From Minwuia sp. (lineage in GTDB: Bacteria; Pseudomonadota; Alphaproteobacteria; Minwuiales; Minwuiaceae): a DNA stretch of 64,000 nucleotides. The stretch lies in the NCBI GenBank assembly GCA_029210175.1, contig JARGPL010000009.1, forward strand, positions 1 to 64,000, in the 5' to 3' direction. The translations under genes were made by a program, and so were the position numbers. Positions within the stretch are counted from its first letter, which is position 1. Each line of letters opens with the position of its first letter. The notes beneath the pieces were generated by a model. That model was not told the origin of the DNA, made no database searches, and worked only from the letters and a program-made list of their open reading frames with translations. Below, in pieces: positions 17,020-26,377 of the stretch.

Positions 17020-19368
17020 ATGACTGATACGAAGCGTATTCCGGCGTTCTGCGCCCAGTGCCGGTCCCGCTGTGGCTGCACGGCAGTCGTGGAGGATGGT
17101 CGCCTGACGGGCATCGAACCGCTGCCGGACCATCCGTCTGGTGCGAAGCTGTGCCCGAAGGGCCGTGCCGCGCCGGAGCAGGTCTATCACCCCGACCGCC
17201 TGACCCACCCGATGCGTCGCACCACGCCGAAGGGCGCGGCCAAGACGGCGTGGGAACGGATTTCATGGGATGAGGCGCTGGATACCATTGCCGAACGGCT
17301 GGGCGAGATCCGTCGTGACCATGGGGCAGAGCAGGTGGCGTTTGGCGTGACCACACCCAGCGGCACCCATGTCTCTGACGGGATCGCCTGGATTGAACGT
17401 TTCATCCGCGCCTATGGCAGCCCCAACACGATCTACGGAACAGAGATATGTAATTGGCACAAGGATATAGCGACGAAATTTACAACGGGACATGATATCG
17501 GCACGCCGGATTTCGCGCGCACGGGCTGTGTCCTGCTCTGGGGTCACAACCCGGCAACGACATGGTTGGCCCGCTCGGTGGAGATCCAGAAAGGCCTGCG
17601 CAACGGTGCCCGGATGATCGTCGTTGATCCCCGACCCACGACATTTGCGCGGCGCGCCGACTGCTGGCTCAGGGTCCGGCCCGGCACCGACCAGGTACTG
17701 GCGCTGGGGCTGGCGCACATCATGGTCCGCGACGGATTGCATGATGGCGACTTTCTGACCCGCTGGAGCAATGGCCCGCTGCTTGTGCGCCAGGACACAG
17801 GTCGTTTCCTGCGGGAGTCCGACCTGTCGGCCACCGGTTCCGACGCCATCCTGATGGCACTGGACGCTGATGGTGGCCTGCTGCGCTATGATTGCGATGC
17901 CGGACGCTGGCTGGACACGAGCAGCACCGCCGTCCTCAACAGCAATGGTACCGTCGAAGGCATTGCTGGCCCGATTGTCTGCCAGTCGGCATTTGGCCGC
18001 TGGCAGGACGTGTTGGCGACGCATACGCCGGATCGTGTGGCCGGGATCACGGGCGTACCGCCTGAGAAACTGCAGCAGGCGGCGAGCATTCTGGGCGGCA
18101 GCTCCTCCGTTGCCTATTACAGCTGGACGGGTGTGGGGCAGAGCATCACTGCCACCCAGACGGACCGGGCGATATCGATGCTCTATGCCATGACCGGCAG
18201 TCTGGGCGTGCCGGGTGGCAATGTTGCGGGCGGGGCGGGGGTGTTCAACGATATTTCCGGCACCGAACTGATCGGTGCGGACCAGAAGGCCAAGGCACTG
18301 GCGCTGGATACGCGACCGTTGGGGCCATCTGCCTCCGGTTGGGTGACAGGCCGTGACGTCTATCGCGCGATCCTGGGGCAGGGGCCCTATCCGGTGCGCG
18401 CCCTGTTCGCGTTCGGTGGCAATCCGCTGGCGGCGCAGCCGGATACGGCGCTGGCACGGGACGCTCTCGCGGCCCTGCCGTTTCATGTTCACGCCGATTT
18501 CTTCCTCAACCCGAGTGCCGAATACGCCGACATCGTTCTGCCGGTCGCGACATCGTGGGAGCGGGAGGGGCTGCGTACCGGTTTCGACTGCGGGCTGGAT
18601 GGCCTGCGCCGGGTTCAACTGCGGCCAGCGGTCGTCGCGCCGGTTGGCGAGGCGCGCAGTGATATCGAGATCGCGCTGACCCTGGCTGAACGGCTCGGCC
18701 TCTCCGGGCAGATGTTCGACGGTGACGTCGACCGGGGGCACGACCATGCGCTGGCTCCATCCGGCCTGACGGTGGCTGACCTGCGCGCCAGACCGGAAGG
18801 TGCCACATTGCCGGGTCAGGTGGCCTTCAGGGCCTATGCGGAACTGGATGGCAATGGGGTGCCAGCTGGATTCCGTACACCGACACGGCGGGTGGAGATA
18901 TGGTCGGAACAGTTTCGCGATCACGGTCAGGACGCCCTGCCTGTCTGGCATGAACAGCCTGGCGCCACGCCTGCGCCCCTCACGCTCAGCTGCGCGAAGA
19001 CCGTCGCCTATTGCCACAGCCAGCACCGCAACATCGCGTCCCTGCGCAAGCTGATGCCGGATCCGACGCTGGAAATTGCGGCGGCGGCAGCGGCTAGCCG
19101 GGGGATCGCCAATCATGACTGGGTAGAGGTCTTGACCAGCACGGGCCGGTTCGTGGCGAAAGCGCGGCTGACCAGGGACATTTCGCCCAATGCCGTATTC
19201 GCCCAGCATGGCTGGTGGGCTCCTGATGCGGCTGATGGTGCTGGCAGCGACGCATTTCTGCCCGCCAACATGAACCAGGCCGTCAATACTGCCGTGTCTG
19301 ATCCGATCAGCGGCTCCATTCCGCTGCGCGCAACACCGTGCGACGTCAGGCGGCTGCCGGATACCTGA
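17020..19368 (+). CDS. Molybdopterin-dependent oxidoreductase (DMSO reductase family)
   Basis: This 782-residue catalytic subunit has an N-terminal 4Fe-4S motif (Cys11, Cys14, Cys18, Cys45; CAQCRSRCGC then LCPKG). It also has a likely molybdenum ligand Cys144 in YGTEICNWHKD and a C-terminal molydopterin dinucleotide-binding domain (SLRKLMPDPTLEI onward). No Tat signal is present, so it should be cytoplasmic. No iron-sulfur or membrane partner subunit lies nearby, which is unusual and suggests either a soluble single-subunit enzyme or partners elsewhere. Relatives include formate dehydrogenase, assimilatory nitrate reductase and thiosulfate reductase subunits; substrate is unresolved. The start at 17020 lies 19 bases after the channel gene stop. 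Confidence 0.85.
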   Translation: MTDTKRIPAFCAQCRSRCGCTAVVEDGRLTGIEPLPDHPSGAKLCPKGRAAPEQVYHPDRLTHPMRRTTPKGAAKTAWERISWDEALDTIAERLGEIRRDHGAEQVAFGVTTPSGTHVSDGIAWIERFIRAYGSPNTIYGTEICNWHKDIATKFTTGHDIGTPDFARTGCVLLWGHNPATTWLARSVEIQKGLRNGARMIVVDPRPTTFARRADCWLRVRPGTDQVLALGLAHIMVRDGLHDGDFLTRWSNGPLLVRQDTGRFLRESDLSATGSDAILMALDADGGLLRYDCDAGRWLDTSSTAVLNSNGTVEGIAGPIVCQSAFGRWQDVLATHTPDRVAGITGVPPEKLQQAASILGGSSSVAYYSWTGVGQSITATQTDRAISMLYAMTGSLGVPGGNVAGGAGVFNDISGTELIGADQKAKALALDTRPLGPSASGWVTGRDVYRAILGQGPYPVRALFAFGGNPLAAQPDTALARDALAALPFHVHADFFLNPSAEYADIVLPVATSWEREGLRTGFDCGLDGLRRVQLRPAVVAPVGEARSDIEIALTLAERLGLSGQMFDGDVDRGHDHALAPSGLTVADLRARPEGATLPGQVAFRAYAELDGNGVPAGFRTPTRRVEIWSEQFRDHGQDALPVWHEQPGATPAPLTLSCAKTVAYCHSQHRNIASLRKLMPDPTLEIAAAAAASRGIANHDWVEVLTSTGRFVAKARLTRDISPNAVFAQHGWWAPDAADGAGSDAFLPANMNQAVNTAVSDPISGSIPLRATPCDVRRLPDT

Positions 19369-19371
19369 CCG

Positions 19372-20058
19372 TCAGGTCGTCGGGTTTTCGACAGGGTTCG
19401 TATAGCCCATCTTCGCCCGATCCCCGGCTGATACCTCCGACAGTCCTTCCAGTGACTTCTCCGACGGTGGGTGCGAGACAGTCGCCACCACCATGCCCAG
19501 CATGTCGTCCAGGAACGCCTCGGAGTATTGTTCCAGCTTGCGGTTCCTGTCCCAGTCACACAGCACGCCGGAAATCATTCTTGTCGCAGCGTAGAGGCGG
19601 AAACGCAGCAACAGGGGCGGAATTTCAGGCAGACATTTCACCACGCCCAGATGGCCGCGCCGCATGCCGCTGTCGATGCCCTTCATGATCTCGATCAGCC
19701 GGATGTTGGGATCGCTCAGGACCTGGTTGAGGAACCGCAGCGTCTGATTGCCGGTCTCCCCTTCAAGCCTCTGTTCGCAAAGCGGCAGAACCAGGGCGGT
19801 GATGTAGTCTTTCAGGACGAGGGGCCGGTTCCTGGCCTCGTACATGTCGAGAATCTCGTTCCGGCGCATGTTGATGCGCGCGACGCCCTGTTCGAACACG
19901 GCGCGCAGAAGCCCCTCCCGCGAACCGAAATGATACTGGATTGCCGAGGCATTGCGCTGCCCCGCAGCTTCCAGGATCTGTTTCTGCGACTCCATTTCAA
20001 TGCCATTGCGGGCAAACAAGTCACCCGCGGCAAGAATGAGCTTCTGTTTCGCGCTGAT
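19372..20058 (-). CDS. TetR-family regulator with apparent ATC start codon
   Basis: The protein carries a TetR HTH: KQKLILAAGDLFARNGIE, then KQILEAAGQRNASAIQYHFGSREGLL with the YHFGS signature. A TTG at 20019 would remove the first half of helix 1, so translation must begin upstream. In frame, the only codons between there and a TAA (20068-20070) include no ATG, GTG or TTG. An ATC at 20056-20058 sits eight bases after a perfect AAGGAG (complement of 20067-20072), giving 228 residues. Either this is a rare ATC start or the base call is wrong or mutated. It is divergent from the dipeptide-type ABC operon and probably regulates it. It stops 3 bases after the convergent oxidoreductase gene. Confidence 0.8.
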   Translation of the reverse strand: MSAKQKLILAAGDLFARNGIEMESQKQILEAAGQRNASAIQYHFGSREGLLRAVFEQGVARINMRRNEILDMYEARNRPLVLKDYITALVLPLCEQRLEGETGNQTLRFLNQVLSDPNIRLIEIMKGIDSGMRRGHLGVVKCLPEIPPLLLRFRLYAATRMISGVLCDWDRNRKLEQYSEAFLDDMLGMVVATVSHPPSEKSLEGLSEVSAGDRAKMGYTNPVENPTT

Positions 20059-20489
20059 TGTCGTGTCTCCTTATCGCTGACGTTTCTTGTCCACTTGCGG
20101 ACGCGAAGAAGACATGAACATCGCGTGTCCGCCCCAGCCTGTTGTGGCTGAAAGGGATGAATTGTACCTGATGCTCGTGACAGGCTCGCGCCTGCTGGGG
20201 GGCAACACTTCCACCTGATCAAGGCGCTTGCTTCGACTCACGCGGCCAACGAACGAAGCAGCAAGGCAACTTGCACCAGGTGAAACTGAAGTGTCAGCAT
20301 ACACTTGGTTGTCGCGAAATGGCAGGATAGGAACGCCCATTCACTTATCATTTGGCTGGTTTCGGCTGCCCTGCAAGACCCGAAATCCGGACTGACCGGT
20401 CCGCTCCGCTGATGAAGCGGTTGCCAGTCGTGGCGCGCGCGCCATACTGCGACCCACAAAACAGGGAACCGGACAGGGAAGGCGGGAGC
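20059..20489. other. Divergent intergenic region with promoter/operator candidates
   Basis: About 430 bases lie between the TetR gene and the substrate-binding protein gene. No frame here looks coding on either strand. It must hold both promoters. The only clear structure I see is the inverted repeat at 20289-20306, annotated separately. Confidence 0.5.
20289..20306. promoter_or_regulatory. Inverted repeat, candidate TetR operator
   Basis: AAGTGT-cagcat-ACACTT is a perfect six-base inverted repeat with a six-base spacer, located in the divergent space between the TetR regulator and the ABC operon, about 185 bases before the substrate-binding protein start. Its size fits a TetR dimer site. 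A repeat of this length can also occur by chance in 430 bases. Confidence 0.4.
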
Positions 20490-22025
20490 ATGAACATTTC
20501 GCGCAGGACGATGTTGCATGGTACGGGGCTTGGCGCGGCGGCGATGCTGCTGGCACCGGGTGGTGCACTGGCGGCGGCACATGGCGGTGGTGATGTCACG
20601 ATCGCCTATCATGTGAACCTGCCATCCTGGGACCCGACAGTCGGCCTTTCGGCGGTCAACCCGACCATTCAGACATTCTATCAGACCGTCTTCGACCAGC
20701 CGATCACGCAGAACCCCGACCTCAGCTTCTCCCCCGGACTTCTGACCGGCTGGGGCTGGAATGATGACCGCACCGAGATTTGGATGGACGTGCGTGAAGG
20801 CGTGAAATGGCATGATGGATCCGACTTCACCGCGGAAGATGTCGCCTGGTCGCTGCGGCGTGCGGGCAATGCGGAAACGGGCAATCCGATGCAGTTCCTC
20901 TGGTCCAAGGTCACCGACTACACGGTCAGCGGCAATCGTGTCACGGGCAAGGTCGCGGCCTATGAGCCGACGTTCTTCAAGTGGCTGTCGTTCCTGACCG
21001 GCTATTTCCTGCCCAAGGCCTATTTCGAGAAGGTGGGCGCGGATGGTTTCGAGAAGGCCGCGATCGGCACCGGCCCCTACATGGTTGAACAGTTCGAGCG
21101 GAATGCCTTTGTCCGCCTGAAGCGGAACCCGAACTACTGGGGCCCGAAGCCGGCGTTCGAGACTGTTGTGTTCAAGTTCGTGACCGATGCATCTGCCCGC
21201 GTGGCGGAAGTGGAGAGTGGCCAGTCGGACGTGACGCTGGAAATTCCCTATCAGGAATATGACCGCCTGAAGGGCAAGCAGGGTCTGGCGGGTGTCACCA
21301 CGCCGGTCAGCGACATCGGCATGATCTTCCTGAATGATATCGAGGTCATGACGGACCCCAACGTCCGCAAGGCCGCTGCACACGCCATCAACAAGAAGGC
21401 CATTGTGGACCGGCTGCTGCGGGGCTATGGCGTTCCCATCGATACGCTTCAGGCGCCTGAGTATGCGGCTTTCGATGCGTCCATCCAGGTTGCCTATGAC
21501 CCGGAAGCGGCCAAGGCGCTGCTGGCCAGGAGCGGCTATTCCACCGACAACCCGGTGCGTTTCCGCATCCAGACCACCCGCGGCTTCAAACCGAAGGATT
21601 ACGAGATGGTGCAGGCCATCGTCGGCATGTGGCGCAAGGTCGGGATCGAGGCCGAGATCGAGGTCTATGAGATCGCCAAGCATTACGAACTGCGTGCCAC
21701 GGATACCCTGGCACCGGCGGCGTTCTACAACTGGGGCAATTCCATCGGTGATCCCTCGACGTCAACCGGCTTTGCCATGTTCGGCCCGTCGCCGCATTCC
21801 GTCTGGGATGGTCAGGACCTGATCGAGATGATCGGCCCGCTGTGGGGGGAGGCCGATGAGGCCAAGCGCATCGCAGGCTACAGGGCCGTGGATCGCCACA
21901 TTGCCGAGAACGCCTATGTCATCCCGCTGCTGCAATACGTTCAGCCGATTGTCCATTCGGACAAGGTATCGGTCGCGACGCACGTTTCAGGTGCCCTGCT
22001 GCCGCAGACCATCAAGCCTGCCTGA
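20490..22025 (+). CDS. ABC transporter substrate-binding protein (dipeptide/oligopeptide type, SBP_bac_5)
   Basis: This 511-residue protein has a twin-arginine signal (SRRTMLHGTGLGAAAMLLAP, then GGALAAAH), so it is probably exported folded by Tat. The mature part shows the family-5 binding-protein layout: YHVNLPSWDPTVGLSAVNPT at the start, then WMDVREGVKWHDGSDFTAEDV around residue 105 and RKAAAHAINKKAIVDRLLRGYG around residue 300. The start at 20490 follows GGGAAGGCGGGAG. Family members bind peptides, nickel, opines, glutathione or other small solutes. The downstream SDR and dienelactone hydrolase suggest an organic-acid or lactone-like substrate, as inference only. Confidence 0.9.
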   Translation: MNISRRTMLHGTGLGAAAMLLAPGGALAAAHGGGDVTIAYHVNLPSWDPTVGLSAVNPTIQTFYQTVFDQPITQNPDLSFSPGLLTGWGWNDDRTEIWMDVREGVKWHDGSDFTAEDVAWSLRRAGNAETGNPMQFLWSKVTDYTVSGNRVTGKVAAYEPTFFKWLSFLTGYFLPKAYFEKVGADGFEKAAIGTGPYMVEQFERNAFVRLKRNPNYWGPKPAFETVVFKFVTDASARVAEVESGQSDVTLEIPYQEYDRLKGKQGLAGVTTPVSDIGMIFLNDIEVMTDPNVRKAAAHAINKKAIVDRLLRGYGVPIDTLQAPEYAAFDASIQVAYDPEAAKALLARSGYSTDNPVRFRIQTTRGFKPKDYEMVQAIVGMWRKVGIEAEIEVYEIAKHYELRATDTLAPAAFYNWGNSIGDPSTSTGFAMFGPSPHSVWDGQDLIEMIGPLWGEADEAKRIAGYRAVDRHIAENAYVIPLLQYVQPIVHSDKVSVATHVSGALLPQTIKPA

Positions 22026-22067
22026 TGGCGGCTGAGCGTTTGCTGATGCCTTGATCGGACAGACCGC

Positions 22068-23072
22068 ATGAACCGCAGCATGCTGCTGCGACGCCTGCTG
22101 CAGGCGATACCGACGCTGTTCGGTGTCTCCGTCGTGGTGTTCGTTCTGGTGCGTGTGGTGCCGGGCAATCCCATCGCCATGATGCTGCCCCCCGGGGCTA
22201 CGGCGGCAGACATGGAACGTCTGCGCGTCGCCTATGGCCTGGATGGCAGCATCGTGGAGCAATATGTCATCTGGCTGGGGCAGGCGCTGACCGGGGCCTT
22301 CGGAACGTCGATCAGTCTGCGCCAGGACGTGCTGGAGCTGGTCCTGGGACGCTTGCCTGCAACGCTGGAACTGGCGCTGTTCGCCACGGTCCTGGCGGTC
22401 ACCATCGGTGTGCTGGCGACCATGCTGGGCAGCCTGTATCGCGGGCGCTGGCCGGAGACGCTGATCGACACGATCAACGGGTTCACCCTGGCCGTTCCGG
22501 ATTTCATCTGGGCACTGGCGCTGATCCTGCTGTTTGGCGTGGTGTTGCCCATCCTGCCGATTTCCGGTCGCATCAACCCCCGCCTCGGCACCGAGTTCCT
22601 GACCGGGTTCTACCTGCTGGAGGCCCTGCTGACGGGGCGTTTCACGGTTCTGGGTGACCTGCTGCGCCACATCATCATGCCGTCGATTGCGCTGGCATTG
22701 CCGCTTGCCGCCATCATCACCCGCGTCCTGAAGAACAGCCTGGCCGAGGCCATGGTGCAGGATTACGTCATGATCGCCCGGGTGAAGGGCTTTTCACGCT
22801 GGCGGATCATCTGGCAGGAGGCACTGCGCAACGCCGCGATTCCGGCTCTGACCCTGACCGGCGTGCAGTTCACGTTTCTGGTGGGTGGGACGGTACTGGT
22901 GGAGAAGATCTTCTCCTACCCCGGTATCGGCAACATGGCGATCGATGCCGTGACCAACCGCGATCTGCCGCTGATCCAGGGCCTGATCCTGTGCTTTGCG
23001 GTCATCTTCATCACCGTGAACCTGCTGGTGGACCTGTCCTACGCGCTGCTGAACCCGAGGCTGCGGTCATGA
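22068..23072 (+). CDS. ABC transporter permease (DppB type)
   Basis: This 334-residue inner-membrane permease has the family-typical N-terminus (LLRRLLQAIPTLFGVSVVVF), six main helices, and the EAA loop ARVKGFSRWRIIWQEALRNA that contacts the ATPase. VEKIFSYPGIGNM is a further DppB signature. It is the second gene of the operon, 42 bases after the binding protein gene, and its stop overlaps the next start as ATGA. Confidence 0.93.
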   Translation: MNRSMLLRRLLQAIPTLFGVSVVVFVLVRVVPGNPIAMMLPPGATAADMERLRVAYGLDGSIVEQYVIWLGQALTGAFGTSISLRQDVLELVLGRLPATLELALFATVLAVTIGVLATMLGSLYRGRWPETLIDTINGFTLAVPDFIWALALILLFGVVLPILPISGRINPRLGTEFLTGFYLLEALLTGRFTVLGDLLRHIIMPSIALALPLAAIITRVLKNSLAEAMVQDYVMIARVKGFSRWRIIWQEALRNAAIPALTLTGVQFTFLVGGTVLVEKIFSYPGIGNMAIDAVTNRDLPLIQGLILCFAVIFITVNLLVDLSYALLNPRLRS

Positions 23073-23901
23073 CGACGGCCTTGCTGAACTGGCGCATTCT
23101 GGTGGGCGGTGGCATCGTCGCGTTGCTTGCCCTGATCGCCCTTTTCGCGCCGCTGCTGGCCCCGGTCGATCCGTTGGAACAGGACCTGTTCCTTGAACTG
23201 CTGCCCCCCTGGTGGCAAGCGGACGCTGATCCGACCCGCGCGCTGGGGGCGGACAGTCTGGGCCGGGATGTGCTGTCGCGGCTGATCCATGCGGCCCGCC
23301 CCGCCCTGATCGTCGCTGTTGTTGCCGGCACCCTGACCATGCTGCTCGGCACGGCCCTGGGTCTGATGGCCGGGTACATGGGTGGCGTGGTGGATACGCT
23401 GATTTCGCGCATGGTCGACATCTGGACCAGCTTTCCCGCTGTCCTGCTGGCGATCATGCTGGTGGCGCTGATCGGGACCGGGCTGCATTCGGTCATCATT
23501 GCCATCGTGCTGATCGACTGGACCCGGTTCTGTCGTGTGGTCCGGGCCGAGACCCTGGCGCAGGCGGAGATGGAATACATCGACGCCGCTGTCACAGGTG
23601 GGCTGCGACGCGGTGCGATCCTGTTTCGGGAGGTTCTGCCCAACATCCTGCCGCTGGTCATTGTCCTGCTGACGCTGGAAATGAGCATCGCGATCATCGT
23701 GGAGGCTGTGCTGTCGTTCGTCGGGCTGTCGGTGTCATCGGACTCACCCACCTGGGGCGGCATGATCGCGGAGGGACGTCAGGTGATCCATCAGGCCTGG
23801 TGGGTCATGGCATTCCCCATGGGACTGATCCTGATTGCGGTGCTGGCGCTGAACCTGTTGGGCGACGGCCTGAAGACCGCGCTGGACCCGGTGCTGCGCC
23901 G

Positions 23902-23905
<4 letters not shown>
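23069..23905 (+). CDS. ABC transporter permease (DppC type)
   Basis: This 278-residue permease has the DppC pattern: an N-terminal helix, then LGADSLGRDVLSRLIHAARP before the transport domain. The EAA loop region is VTGGLRRGAILFREVLPNIL, and SPTWGGMIAEGRQ follows near the C-terminus. It pairs with the upstream DppB-type protein to form the channel. I use the ATG at 23069, which overlaps the upstream stop; longer frames begin inside the previous gene. Its own stop overlaps the next gene as ATGA. Confidence 0.93.
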
Positions 23906-24764
<859 letters not shown>

Positions 24765-24768
<4 letters not shown>

Positions 24769-26327
24769 CCGGGCCGCTGCTGCAGGTGCGCGACCTGACA
24801 CTTTCCCTGCCGGACAGGTCCCGCGCGCCGCTGTTCGGCAGGCCGCCGCTGGTGGATATCGTGAACGGCATCAGCCTGGATCTGGCAGTGGGCCAGTCCC
24901 TCGGCATCGTCGGCGAAAGCGGGTCCGGCAAGACCAGTCTGGGGCGGTGCCTTGTCCGCCTCTATCCACCGACATCGGGGACGATCCGGTTCGGCGGCAC
25001 CGACATCACCGATGCGTCTGAAGCGGTCATGCGACCGATCCGGAAAGATCTGCAGATGATCTTTCAGGACCCGCAGAGTTCGCTCAATCCCCGCCGCACC
25101 GTGGGGCAGATCGTGGCACAGCCCGTGCTGGCGCTCAGCGTGGAAACCGACCGCCGGGCCGCCCTGAAACGCGCCGATGCGGCGCTGGATCGGGCCGGGC
25201 TGGGACATGCGTTCGCCGCACGCTATCCGCATGAATTGTCGGGTGGCCAGCGCCAGCGGGTCGGCATTGCACGGGCGATCGCCACGGAACCCAGACTGAT
25301 CGTTGCGGACGAGATCGTGTCGGGGCTGGATGTCTCCACCCAGGCGCAGATCCTGGCGCTGCTGAACGACCTGAAACAGGACATGGGTCTGTCGCTGATC
25401 TTCATCAGTCACGACCTTTCGGTGGTGCGCGTGCTGGCCGATCAGGTGATGGTGATGCTGGGGGGACGCGTGGTAGAAGAGGGGGCGGCATCCGCCGTTT
25501 TCGACCATCCGCGTCACGCCTATACCCGTGAACTGATCGATGCCGTGCCCTTGCCGGTGATCGATCCGGAATGGTTGAATGCGGAACAGGCAGGTGGAGG
25601 AACGAAGATGGCGGAAATCAAGGGTCAGACGGTGCTGGTCACCGGCACCAGCAGGGGCATCGGCAAGGTGTTTGTCGATCAGCTGCTGGCGGCAGGCGCA
25701 GCGAAGGTTTATGCCGCGACCCGCAGCGGCGGCGGCAGTCATGCCGACAACCGCGTCGTGCCGGTGAAGCTGGACATCACCAGCGCGACGGACATCGCGG
25801 CGGCGGCCAGGGATTGCGCCGATGTGACCGTGCTGGTCAACAATGCCGGTATCAATCACAACAGCAAGCTGCTGGCGACGGATCAGGCGGGCGCAGCGGC
25901 GGCGGAGATGGAAACGAACTATCTCGGCACGCTGAACATGTGCCGCGCCTTCGCGCCTGTGATCACGGACAATGGCGGTGGTGCCATCGTCAACATGGCA
26001 TCGATCCTGGCGCGGGTGAACCTGCCTCTGATGGGTTCGCTCTGCGCCTCCAAGGCCGCTGTCTACTCCATGACGCAGGGCATCCGTGCCGAACTGGCCA
26101 GCCAGGGCGTTGCCGTGTTCGCCGTGCTGCCGGGTGCCGTGGACACCGACATGACGAAGGATTTTCCGCCGCCCAAGGCTGCACCTGCCGATATCGTGGC
26201 CGAGGTGCTGGCGGGCATGCAGGCGGGTGAGGCGGATATCTATCCCGGTGACATGGCCAAGGGCGTTTCCGGTGGCCTCGCCGCAGATCGCCCAGGCGTG
26301 ATCGCGGAAATGGCAGGGTACGTTTAG
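24765..26327 (+). CDS. DppF-type ABC ATPase fused in frame to an SDR-fold domain
   Basis: This continuous 520-residue frame joins two normally separate proteins. Residues 1-281 are a complete DppF-like ATPase: Walker A GESGSGKT (50-57), MIFQDPQSSLNPRR, LSGGQRQR, and VADEIVSGLDVS in place of the usual DEPVSALD. Residues 282-520 are a complete SDR fold: TGTSRGIG for cofactor binding, VNNAG, Ser413, Lys430. The catalytic Tyr position is Leu426 (codon at 26040-26042), so classic dehydrogenase activity is doubtful. No stop separates the parts, yet GGAGG at 25596-25600 lies seven bases before the ATG of the SDR part (25608). A free SDR of 239 residues is therefore probably made as well. Loss of an ancestral stop codon explains the arrangement best; a base-call error is the main alternative. 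Confidence 0.85.
25593..25610 (+). promoter_or_regulatory. Internal ribosome binding site and start codon for the SDR part
   Basis: GGTGGAGG at 25593-25600, then seven bases, then ATG at 25608-25610. This is a near-ideal translation start located inside an open frame, exactly where the SDR domain begins (MAEIKGQTVLVTG). It indicates that the SDR can be translated on its own from the operon mRNA. Confidence 0.7.
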
Positions 26328-26377
26328 GGCTTCACCTCCAGAAACAACAATCGGGTTCGACCAGGGAGTATCGGCAG

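Noticed and set aside
20238-21683. 481-codon frame opposite the substrate-binding protein gene
   Set aside because: It is complementary to a well-supported gene; high GC leaves antisense frames open by chance.
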